Source: Deltaproteobacteria bacterium (GTDB taxonomy: Bacteria > Desulfobacterota > Desulfovibrionia > Desulfovibrionales > Desulfovibrionaceae). Taken from it: 7,313 nucleotides of DNA. The position numbers and the translations under genes were made by a program. How positions within the stretch are numbered: the first letter of the stretch is position 1; each line of letters opens with the position of its first letter. Location of the stretch: NCBI GenBank assembly GCA_025350085.1, contig JANXYI010000081.1, forward strand, positions 1-7,313. Direction: 5' to 3'. A model generated the notes under the pieces. That model made no database searches. It was not told the DNA's origin and worked only from the letters and a program-made list of their open reading frames with translations. Below are positions 1 through 5,942 of this stretch, piece by piece.

Positions 1-2
1 AG

Positions 3-611
3 GCCATTCTGGAGCGCCTGCTCAACCCCGCGCACGTGGTGCTGACGGGTTTTGGCGAGGCGGGCAACGCCACCCTGCGCGCAGGCGACGAAACCACGGC
101 GACGCTCTTTGCGATCCTCGGTCCGGCCAAGCGCCTGCCGGACTGGCGCAGATGCGCGCGTTCGTTCGGCTACGTCTCGGCCCGGCCAGGCGACAGCACC
201 GTCGTCGTGGCGGTGATGGGCAACACCTGTCTGGACAACCCCGACTACGTGACTGGTTTTCAGGTCTGCTCAAGCCCTGCCGGGCTGCCCAAGGAGTACC
301 GTCCGTACCTCAAGCACTTTGTCCCCTCCCCGGGCATCCATGCCGGGCTGGCCACGCAAAGCGGGCTCAAACTGGGCCTGACGCGCGCCGAGGTGGAGGC
401 GGTATTGGGCAAGCCCTTGTGGAAGAGAACAAACGCGTACGAATATGGCGCGCTCGGGGATTTTCAATTTACACCCGAGTTCCTCATCGCCCGCTGGCAC
501 TGGCCGAAGGGCGTGGAGAGCAAGCTCGGGGGGGTTGATCACATGATTGATGTCTGGTTTGTCGGCGATCGGGTGAGCGCATTCTATGTCAGCAAGCTTT
601 ACGACTTCTAG
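3..611 (+). CDS. Unrecognised protein with BamE/SmpA-like motif, 5' end missing
   Basis: The frame is open from base 3 with no stop and ends in TAG at 609-611, so the gene begins left of the window; 202 residues are readable. A GTG at base 36 lies in the open frame but has no ribosome binding site, so it is probably internal. I do not recognise the full protein. Near readable residues 125-138 is the motif G-L-T-R-A-E-V-E-A-V-L-G-K-P, which resembles the helix-turn segment of BamE/SmpA/OmlA-like domains ('G-x-s-xx-eV-xx-lG-xP'), followed by an aromatic, beta-rich stretch ending Y-V-S-K-L-Y-D-F. Such domains occur in small envelope lipoproteins, but the N-terminus that would show a signal peptide or lipobox is not in view. 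The upstream half has three cysteines and no long hydrophobic segment. Transcription converges on acs. That it is a gene is fairly certain; the family is a guess. Confidence 0.75.
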   Translation, partial: AILERLLNPAHVVLTGFGEAGNATLRAGDETTATLFAILGPAKRLPDWRRCARSFGYVSARPGDSTVVVAVMGNTCLDNPDYVTGFQVCSSPAGLPKEYRPYLKHFVPSPGIHAGLATQSGLKLGLTRAEVEAVLGKPLWKRTNAYEYGALGDFQFTPEFLIARWHWPKGVESKLGGVDHMIDVWFVGDRVSAFYVSKLYDF

Positions 612-661
612 CCCGTAGTCCGACACCGGCTGCTTCACGGCGCTCGACCCCCGCTGCAACA

Positions 662-702
662 GCGAAGGGCCGGATCGAGTTTCACTCGACCCGGCCCTTC
701 GC
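662..702. terminator. Long hairpin between convergent genes, likely bidirectional terminator
   Basis: The arms GCGAAGGGCCGG (662-673) and CCGGCCCTTCGC (691-702) pair perfectly. After one A/C mismatch (674/690), TCGAG (675-679) pairs with CTCGA (685-689), closing on a 5-base loop. That gives 17 of 18 pairs. It lies 51 bases past the stop of the upstream + gene and 39 bases past the stop of acs, so it can serve both converging transcripts. Neither side has a clear run of T, so it is not a textbook intrinsic terminator; it may act by blocking 3' exonucleases or with Rho. Confidence 0.7.
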
Positions 703-740
703 CTACATGGGGGGTTCCATGCCTGCGGAACGTCTTTCCC

Positions 741-2702
741 CTATTCCGTATCATCCAGCATCGACAAGTCCCCCGGCTCCGCGCCCAGCTCCTCGGCCTT
801 GAGCAGGCGGCGCAGGATCTTGCCGCTTCTCGTGCGCGGCAGCGTGGTGCGGAACTCGATGCTCTTGATCACCGCCACGGGCCCGAGCTCCTTGCGCATG
901 TGGTGCTTGAGGTCCAGGATCAGGTCGTCAGAGGGCTCCGCGCCCTGGATCAGGATGATGAAGGCTTTCGCGGCCTCGCCCTTGATCTTGTCCGGCACGC
1001 CGATGATGGCGGCCTCGGCCACGGCCGGGTGCGAGCGGAAGGCGTTCTCCATCTCGGCCGTGCCCAGGCGGTGCCCGGCGATGTTCAGCACGTCGTCGGC
1101 GCGGCCCTGTATCCACAGGTAGCCGTCCTCGTCGCGCTTGGCCACGTCGCCCGCCAGGTACTTGCCCGGAAAGCGCGAGAAAGCTGCGCGGTAGCGGTCG
1201 CCAGCGCCGCTCTTCCCGCCGTCGCCCGTCTCGTCGCCGCCCTTGTCGTTGTAGATGCCGGTGAGCATGGCTGGCCAGGGCTTGGTGATGACGAGCAGGC
1301 CGCCCTTGCCCGGGGGCACGCTCTTGCCCTCGCGGTCCACGATGTCCACCTCCACGCCGGGCAGGGGCTTGCCCACGCTGCCGGGCTTGAGCAGCGAAAT
1401 GGGCAGGGGCGAGATCATGAACATGCCGGTCTCGGTCTGCCACCAGGTGTCGAGCAGCGGGCACTCGCCGCGGCCGATGTGGCGGTAGAACCAGAGCCAG
1501 GTCTCGGGTCCGATGGGCTCGCCCACGCTGCCGAGCAGGCGCAGGGTGGAGAGGTCGTGCTGGCGCGGGTACTGCGGCCCGAAGCGCATGAGCATGCGGA
1601 TGAGCGTGGGCGCGGTGTAGAAGATGGTCACCCCGTACTTGGAGACGATGTGCCACATGCGGTCGGCCTGGGGGTAGTTGGGGTGGCCCTCGTAGAGCAG
1701 CGTGGTCGTGCCGGCCAGAAGCGGCCCGTAGGCCACGGCGCTGTGGCCCGTGACCCAGCCAAGGTCCGCGGTGCACCAGAAGATGTCCGTGGGCTTGATG
1801 TCAAAGACGTGGTTCAGCGTCCTATGTACGCCGACCATGTAGCCGCCGTGGCAGTGGGACACGATCTTGGGCTCGCCCGTGGTGCCGCTCGTGTGCAGCA
1901 GAAACAGCGTGTCGCCCGCGTCCATGACCTCGGTGGGCGACTCGGGCCGCTCTCGGCGCACCAGGTCGTCGTACCAGAAGTCGCGGCCGTCGAGCATGTC
2001 GGTGTCGACCTTGGCGCGGTGCACCACGACCATGGAATCCACGCAGTCGGCGCAGGAGCCCACGAGGGCCTCGTCCACGGTCTGCTTCAGGCGGATGATC
2101 TGGCCGTTTCTGTAGAAGCCGTCGGCCGTGACGACGACCTTGGCCTTGACGTCGCGGATGCGGCCGCGCAGGGCCTTGGCCGAGAACCCGGCAAAGACCA
2201 GCGAATGGATGGCCCCGATCTTGGCCGTGGCCAGCATGGCAATGACGGCCTCGGGCAGGGGCGGCATGTAGATGATGACGCGGTCGCCCTTGCTGACGCC
2301 CAGCGTGCGCAGGGCATTGGCGAAGCGGTTCACCTCGCGGTAGAGCTCGTAGTAGGTGTACTTGCGGCTGTCGCCGGGCTCGCCTTCCCAGATCAGCGCC
2401 AGCTTGTTCTTGTTGGCGGTCTCGATGTGCCGGTCGAGCGCGTTGTATACGATGTTGCAGCGCGCGCCCGGGAACCAGCGGTAGAAGGGCGCATTGCTCT
2501 CGTCGAGCACCTGGTCCCACTTCTTGTACCAGTCCAGCTCGTCGGCGGCCTCCTCCCAGTAGCCCAGCGGGTCATGGCTGGCCTGGCGGCGGAAGGCCTC
2601 CAGCTCCTGGGGGTTCACGTTGGCCTCGATGACCAGCTGCGGCAGCGGCCTGAAGACGCGCAGCTCCTGGGCCAGGCTCTCGAGTGTGCCGGAGTGATCC
2701 AT
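741..2702 (-). CDS. acs: Acetyl-CoA synthetase (acetate--CoA ligase, AMP-forming)
   Basis: Converts acetate, ATP and CoA to acetyl-CoA through acetyl-AMP, in the cytoplasm. The 653 residues match the usual length of about 650. Visible in order: N-terminal ACAS_N-like region (about 35-95); P-loop TSGTTGEPK (271-279); GWVTGH (315-320); GSVGEP (391-396); DTWWQTETG (418-426); hinge/ATP region AGD (517-519); [15 protein letters not shown] (536-550); and RSGK with K628, the lysine acetylated in Acs proteins. V317, T318, V393 and W421 correspond, as I recall the Salmonella enzyme, to the acetate pocket V310/T311/V386/W414; the tryptophan favours acetate or propionate over longer acids. Oddities: E277 and I280 replace the usual K and G of the P-loop, and a Gly/Asp-rich insertion lies near 487-502. 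The start at 2702 is chosen because GAGGAGG sits 8 bases upstream; an in-frame ATG at 2777 would add 25 unlikely residues. The LytTR gene is 156 bases upstream on the same strand. Confidence 0.95.
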   Translation of the reverse strand: MDHSGTLESLAQELRVFRPLPQLVIEANVNPQELEAFRRQASHDPLGYWEEAADELDWYKKWDQVLDESNAPFYRWFPGARCNIVYNALDRHIETANKNKLALIWEGEPGDSRKYTYYELYREVNRFANALRTLGVSKGDRVIIYMPPLPEAVIAMLATAKIGAIHSLVFAGFSAKALRGRIRDVKAKVVVTADGFYRNGQIIRLKQTVDEALVGSCADCVDSMVVVHRAKVDTDMLDGRDFWYDDLVRRERPESPTEVMDAGDTLFLLHTSGTTGEPKIVSHCHGGYMVGVHRTLNHVFDIKPTDIFWCTADLGWVTGHSAVAYGPLLAGTTTLLYEGHPNYPQADRMWHIVSKYGVTIFYTAPTLIRMLMRFGPQYPRQHDLSTLRLLGSVGEPIGPETWLWFYRHIGRGECPLLDTWWQTETGMFMISPLPISLLKPGSVGKPLPGVEVDIVDREGKSVPPGKGGLLVITKPWPAMLTGIYNDKGGDETGDGGKSGAGDRYRAAFSRFPGKYLAGDVAKRDEDGYLWIQGRADDVLNIAGHRLGTAEMENAFRSHPAVAEAAIIGVPDKIKGEAAKAFIILIQGAEPSDDLILDLKHHMRKELGPVAVIKSIEFRTTLPRTRSGKILRRLLKAEELGAEPGDLSMLDDTE

Positions 2703-2710
2703 ATGTCTGT

Positions 2711-2717
2711 CCTCCTC
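2711..2717 (-). promoter_or_regulatory. Ribosome binding site deciding the acs start
   Basis: On the minus strand this reads GAGGAGG, a near-perfect Shine-Dalgarno, 8 bases before the ATG at 2702. The alternative ATG at 2777 lies upstream of it, so this site fixes the shorter 653-residue start. Confidence 0.85.
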
Positions 2718-2726
2718 GGGCGCGCC

Positions 2727-2738
2727 GGGGAAATCCCC
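2727..2738. repeat. Inverted repeat GGGGA-AA-TCCCC in the acs leader
   Basis: GGGGA (2727-2731) and TCCCC (2734-2738) are perfectly inverted around two bases. The site lies 10 bases upstream of the acs ribosome binding site, in the 156-base gap between the LytTR stop and the acs start. A regulator site is possible. In DNA this rich in GC, a 5-base arm can also arise by chance. Confidence 0.35.
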
Positions 2739-2783
2739 TGCTGTGCCTCGGACCCGCCTGCCCAGCATGTACACCATGCGCAG

Positions 2784-2793
2784 GGCCCGGGCC
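2784..2793. repeat. Perfect 10-base palindrome upstream of acs
   Basis: GGCCCGGGCC is fully self-complementary. It lies about 80 bases upstream of the acs start, next to a small AT island (AAATATT, 2796-2802) that is the only AT-rich patch in the gap and so the likeliest place for a -10 element. No convincing -35/-10 pair was found, so acs may have its own promoter here or be read from the LytTR promoter. Confidence 0.3.
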
Positions 2794-2858
2794 GGAAATA
2801 TTCGGCGTACGGCGGCTAAGGGTTGGCGAACGGACGCCGACCCCGGGCCCCCGCGACG

Positions 2859-3743
2859 TCAGAAGCCCAGCACCTGCTTCAGGCTGGCCAGCCTGCGGCG
2901 GCTGATGGGCAGCTCGATGCGCGTGCGCCCGGCCGTGCGCAGCATGAAGTTGCTGCCCGGAAGCGACGCGATCTCCGTCACCATGTCCAAGTTGACCAGG
3001 TACTTGCGGTGCACGCGGAAGAAGCGGTGCGGGGCCAGGCGCTCCTCCAGGTACTTCAGCCGGTACGAGGTCAGGTATTTCTGGTTCGCGGTGTTGACGT
3101 ACGAGTAGTCCTCATAGGCCTCCACAAAAACGATCTGGCTGTACGGCACCAGGTACATGCGCCCGTCCTGGGAGACGGCCAGCTTCTCGATCTCCGGGGT
3201 GCGGTGCTGGTTGGTGTCCCAGGCCTGCTTGAGGGCGGACAGGAAGTGGTCCTGCTCGTCGTCCTCCAACGGCAGGGACACGGTCTCCCCCTCGCCCTCG
3301 GCCCAGACGTCGGCGCCACTGGGCGGTGCGGCCTCGGCCCACTTGTCGGGCATGGGCACCTCGCGGAAGCGGGCCTTGAACTCCGAGAGCTTGGCCAGGG
3401 TCTTCTGCATGCGGTCGTCCACAGCGGGCCAGAGCAGGTAGTCCGTGGCGCCCAGCTCAAAGGCGGCATAGGCCTGGGCCTCGGCCGCGGCCAGGAAGAT
3501 GAGGGCGGGCTTGTTCTTGCGGCCGGCCAGCATCTGCGCCAGCTCCAGGCCCGAGACCCCGCCGGGCAGGTCCACGGCCAGGAACAGCGCGCCGTAGGGG
3601 ATGGCCTCAAGCAGCTCCATGGCCTCGAAGGCGCTGACCGCCTCGCCCAGCACCTGGAGGAAGTTCGCATCCTCCAGCGCGCGGCGCAGGTCGCGCCGGA
3701 CAGCGGGGTCGGGGTGCAGGAGCAGGGTCTTGAGCTTGGCCAT
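2859..3743 (-). CDS. LytTR-family transcription regulator with degenerate receiver domain
   Basis: A predicted cytoplasmic DNA-binding regulator of 294 residues. Residues 4-118 have the receiver fold pattern: beta-1 ending in L-L-L-H-P-D-P (7-13), phospho-acceptor D58 in L-F-L-A-V-D-L-P, and G-A-T-D-Y-L-L-W-P (98-106). The acidic pair is reduced to H10/D12, the conserved Thr/Ser position is A85 (I-F-L-A-A), and the conserved Lys is W105, so normal phospho-switching is doubtful. An acidic linker (about 120-180) joins it to a C-terminal LytTR domain (about 185-294) with the typical F-V-E-A-Y-E-D-Y-S-Y-V-N, F-F-R-V-H-R-K-Y-L-V-N-L and I-S-R-R-R segments. The ATG at 3743 is preferred; a GTG at 3779 would add 12 residues and has no ribosome site, while GGGA lies 10 bases before the ATG. 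It lies upstream of acs on the same strand and is divergent from the phosphoesterase gene. Control of acs is an inference from position. Confidence 0.9.
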   Translation of the reverse strand: MAKLKTLLLHPDPAVRRDLRRALEDANFLQVLGEAVSAFEAMELLEAIPYGALFLAVDLPGGVSGLELAQMLAGRKNKPALIFLAAAEAQAYAAFELGATDYLLWPAVDDRMQKTLAKLSEFKARFREVPMPDKWAEAAPPSGADVWAEGEGETVSLPLEDDEQDHFLSALKQAWDTNQHRTPEIEKLAVSQDGRMYLVPYSQIVFVEAYEDYSYVNTANQKYLTSYRLKYLEERLAPHRFFRVHRKYLVNLDMVTEIASLPGSNFMLRTAGRTRIELPISRRRLASLKQVLGF

Positions 3744-3789
3744 GCGGCTTGGTTCCCACAGGTGCAGGGGTTGAAGCACCCGGCCCGGC

Positions 3790-3806
3790 GGGTCAAATCC
3801 GGGTCA
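3790..3806. repeat. Direct repeat GGGTCA x2 upstream of the LytTR gene
   Basis: GGGTCA occurs at 3790-3795 and 3801-3806, start to start 11 bases, about one helical turn (TGACCC-GGATT-TGACCC on the minus strand). It is 47-63 bases upstream of the LytTR start, in the 160-base divergent gap with the phosphoesterase gene. That position suits an operator, possibly for self-regulation. No convincing -35/-10 pair was seen in the gap for either direction. Confidence 0.35.
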
Positions 3807-3903
3807 GGGGCGGGGATGGCAGCCTTCCGGGTGTTCTGCCGCAAAAAATGGCGCAGGGCAAGGCCGGGTTGCATCCCCCTCACGGCTGATGTAGCCTTGA
3901 GGC

Positions 3904-4665
3904 ATGGCAGAAGTCCTGACCCAAGCAATACCGCAGCGCGTGGCCGTCATCTCCGACGTGCACGGCAACCTGGAAGCGCTTGTCGCCGTGCTGGCGGACT
4001 TAGGCGCCCAGGGCGCGGGCGAGATCCTGAACCTGGGCGACATGGTGGGCTACGGCCCGGAGCCCGAGGCCTGCGTCCAGCTCCTGCGCGAGCGCGGGGT
4101 GGCCTCGGTGCTCGGCAACCACGAGCTGGGCCTGGTGGAGGCCCAGGCCCGGAACTGGTTCAACCCCCAGGCGAAAAAGGCGCTGGACCGCACGCGCGAG
4201 CTGCTGTCCGACGCGTCGCTGATGTACTTCCGCACCCTGCCGCGCACGTTCACGGCGCACGGCGCGCTCTTCGTGCACGGCTGCCCGCCGGGACTGGTGA
4301 GCAAATATCTCTACGAGCTGGACGCGGCCGCCCTGCGCGAGACCTTTGCCCTGTACCCCAATCAGCTCTGCTTTGCCGGGCACACCCACGAGCTGGAGCG
4401 CATCAGCTTCAGTCCCGGGTCCGGGCGCATCGTGCGTAAACGCCTGGGCAAGGGCCTGCTGACCCTGAACATGGACGCGCGGCACATCATCACCGCGGGC
4501 AGCGTGGGCCAGCCGCGCGACGGCAACAACAGGGCCAAGTATCTCATTTGGGAGCCCGGCGCCGGGCGTCTTGAGGTGCGCTTCGTGGCCTACGACATCG
4601 CGCGCACTGCCGCGCGCATCGTGGAGCAGGGCCTGCCCACGGTCTACGCCGACAGGCTCTGGTAG
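3904..4665 (+). CDS. Calcineurin-like metallophosphoesterase (YfcE/MJ0936-type)
   Basis: A soluble two-metal phosphoesterase of 253 residues; no signal peptide or membrane segment. All metal-binding motifs are present in order: D-V-H-G-N (18-22), G-D-M-V-G-Y-G-P (45-52), G-N-H-E (71-74), V-H-G (124-126) and G-H-T-H-E (159-163). G-S-V-G-Q-P-R-D (199-206) is the signature seen near the C-terminus of the small bacterial Metallophos_2 group. Members cleave phosphodiesters or phosphomonoesters; the natural substrate cannot be read from sequence. The ATG at 3904 is the first possible start, since TGA at 3898-3900 closes the frame. Its GAGG is only one base away, which is poor spacing. A GTG at 3940 (residue 13) just before the first beta-strand is the alternative but has no ribosome site either. 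It runs divergent from the LytTR gene and convergent with the kinase gene, 27 bases from its stop, so it is probably a single-gene unit. Confidence 0.9.
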   Translation: MAEVLTQAIPQRVAVISDVHGNLEALVAVLADLGAQGAGEILNLGDMVGYGPEPEACVQLLRERGVASVLGNHELGLVEAQARNWFNPQAKKALDRTRELLSDASLMYFRTLPRTFTAHGALFVHGCPPGLVSKYLYELDAAALRETFALYPNQLCFAGHTHELERISFSPGSGRIVRKRLGKGLLTLNMDARHIITAGSVGQPRDGNNRAKYLIWEPGAGRLEVRFVAYDIARTAARIVEQGLPTVYADRLW

Positions 4666-4688
4666 CCCGAGGCCCGTCAGCCGAGGCG

Positions 4689-4700
4689 AGGCCTAGGCCT
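4689..4700. repeat. 12-base palindrome across the kinase stop codon
   Basis: AGGCCTAGGCCT is a perfect palindrome centred on the TAG stop of the minus-strand kinase gene, in the short junction between two convergent genes. It has no loop and no T run, so it is not a good terminator. The arms largely follow from Ala-Lys codons plus the stop, so it may be chance. Confidence 0.35.
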
Positions 4701-5739
4701 TGATCCGCGGGAAGCGCACGGAGAAACGGCTGCCCTGGCCGGGCGCGCTCTGGATGTCGAGCACCCCGCCCAGCTGCTGCGCCGCGGCCTGCAGGCACTG
4801 CAGGCCAAAGGAACTGCGCCCCAGTTCCTCCGGATGGCCCGGCAGCCCGGCCCCGTCGTCCGAGACCTCCAGCACGGCGTGGTCGCCGTCGGGCTTGAGG
4901 ACCACGCGGATCACCCCGGGCGAGCCGTCCGGAAAGGCGTACTTGAGGGCGTTGGCCATGGCCTCAGCCAGGAAGATGCCGCAGGGCACCAGCCGCACGG
5001 ACTCCACGTTCACCCCGTCCGCAGCCACGTCCAGGCGCAGGTGGCCGTCCCGGTCCTGGGGCGTGTTGGCCTCGAACAGGCTCTGGGCCAGCTTCTCGAT
5101 AAACGCCCCGGCGCCGTTCCCGGCCACCTGGTCCGGGTGGGACATGGTCTCGTGGGCCTTGGCCATGGCCAGCACGCGCGCCCCGGCATCGGCCAGGGAG
5201 CGCTGCGCGTCCGGGTCCTCAACCTGCATCTGCTGCATGCGCAACATGCCGTGCAGGAGCGAGAAGCTGTTCTTGATGCGGTGATGGGCCTCGCGCAGGC
5301 GGAAGCCCGCCGCAGGGTCGTGGTGGGCGCGCATGGCCAGCGCCACCTCCACAGCGGCGCGGATCTGGGTGTTCTGGCAGGGCTTGAGCAGATAGGAACT
5401 GGGCAGGGCCGTGCGCGCGCGGCGCAGGAAATGCTCCTCGCCGTGGGCGGTCAGGAGCACCACCGGGATGTGCAGGTCGCGCTGGATCAGGGCGCAGGCG
5501 TCGATCCCGTCCATGCCGCCGTCCTGGCCCGGCTCCGGGGGCATGACGATGTCCATGAGCACCAGATCGGGCCGCAGGCGGGTGGCCAGGCGCACGGCCT
5601 CGGCCGCGGTGCCCGCCAGGCCCACCACCTCGTAGCCCTCGGCCTCGATGAGCTCCTCGATCTGCATGGCGATGACGGACTCGTCCTCGGCCAGCAGGAT
5701 GCGCGGGCGCATTGGGGGATCGTTGCCCTGCTGCATCAT
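4693..5739 (-). CDS. Receiver-histidine kinase fusion (REC-HisKA_2-HATPase)
   Basis: A soluble signalling protein of 348 residues with the receiver first. Receiver (11-135): acidic E18/D19/E20, phospho-acceptor D63, T97 and K119 are all intact. The loop after D63 carries about seven extra residues (P68-G75, acidic and glycine-rich) before the usual M-D-G-I. HisKA_2 dimerisation/phospho-transfer region: E-A-H-H-R-I-K-N (150-157), the acceptor most likely H153. HATPase: N-box E259/N263 in E-A-M-A-N-A-L-K-Y-A, G1 box D294-D-G-A-G-L, G2 box S310-F-G-L, and G336-S-R-F-S-V. There are no membrane segments, sensor domain or DNA-binding output, so it probably takes phosphate at D63 from one protein and its kinase core acts on another. 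The first ATG (5739) has GGAG nine bases upstream; a second ATG follows at once (5736), and GAGGAG four bases before that suits it. It is transcribed alone from the promoter at 5843-5814. Confidence 0.92.
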   Translation of the reverse strand: MMQQGNDPPMRPRILLAEDESVIAMQIEELIEAEGYEVVGLAGTAAEAVRLATRLRPDLVLMDIVMPPEPGQDGGMDGIDACALIQRDLHIPVVLLTAHGEEHFLRRARTALPSSYLLKPCQNTQIRAAVEVALAMRAHHDPAAGFRLREAHHRIKNSFSLLHGMLRMQQMQVEDPDAQRSLADAGARVLAMAKAHETMSHPDQVAGNGAGAFIEKLAQSLFEANTPQDRDGHLRLDVAADGVNVESVRLVPCGIFLAEAMANALKYAFPDGSPGVIRVVLKPDGDHAVLEVSDDGAGLPGHPEELGRSSFGLQCLQAAAQQLGGVLDIQSAPGQGSRFSVRFPRIKA

Positions 5740-5813
5740 GCTCCTCTGCTCCGTCCCCGGGCCGAGGGCCGAAGCCCCCGCTCCTCAGGTCAAGAGCTTT
5801 CACAATACTATAA

Positions 5814-5843
5814 AGATTACGTCGGCCAGGGCCGGGCTGTCAA
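5814..5843 (-). promoter_or_regulatory. Candidate sigma70 promoter for the REC-histidine kinase gene
   Basis: On the minus strand, a perfect TTGACA (-35, 5843-5838) is followed 18 bases later by TAATCT (-10, 5819-5814). This sits in the only clearly AT-rich stretch of the window (about 5798-5880). Transcription would start near 5807, giving a leader of about 70 bases before the ATG at 5739. The -10 is a moderate match, so start mapping could shift it. Confidence 0.55.
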
Positions 5844-5850
5844 TCAGCCC
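5834..5850. repeat. Inverted repeat overlapping the -35 box of the kinase promoter
   Basis: GGGCTG (5834-5839) and CAGCCC (5845-5850) are a perfect six-base inverted repeat with a five-base centre; the TTGACA -35 lies across the centre and one arm. A dimeric repressor bound here would block the promoter. Alternatively it is a weak hairpin at the end of the upstream oxidoreductase transcript, but it has no T run and lies about 95 bases past that stop codon. Confidence 0.4.
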
Positions 5851-5942
5851 CACTATTCCTACTATATTGGGCGGATTACGGCGGCGGCACCGGGCGCTGG
5901 GCAACGGCCGGTTGCGGCCTGCCGCGCAGAGGACTGGCGGGT

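Noticed and set aside
2703..2777. An N-terminal extension of acs from an ATG at 2777
   Set aside because: The strong GAGGAGG ribosome site lies inside the extension and serves the ATG at 2702; the extra 25 residues do not look like an Acs N-terminus.
900..2819. A 639-residue open frame on the + strand opposite acs
   Set aside because: It is the mirror of a high-GC gene: rich in Val, Gly, His, Ala and Leu, with no domain motif. The minus-strand acs has every family motif.
2703..2858. A sigma54-type promoter (GG-N10-GC) upstream of acs
   Set aside because: The nearest match, a GGCAC about 50 bases before the acs start, lacks the GC at the required spacing.
3761..3780. Inverted repeat GGTGC-N10-GCACC upstream of the LytTR gene as an operator
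   Set aside because: Arms of five bases with a ten-base gap are expected often by chance, and nothing else supports it.
2823..4439. A 538-residue open frame on the + strand spanning the LytTR gene and part of the phosphoesterase gene
   Set aside because: It runs antisense to one well-supported gene and out of frame with another, has low-complexity composition, and shows no motif.
5901..5925. Short hairpins GCAAC-N5-GTTGC and GCGG-N4-CCGC after the oxidoreductase gene as a terminator
   Set aside because: The stems are only four or five bases, overlap each other and have no T run; such hairpins are frequent by chance at this GC content.
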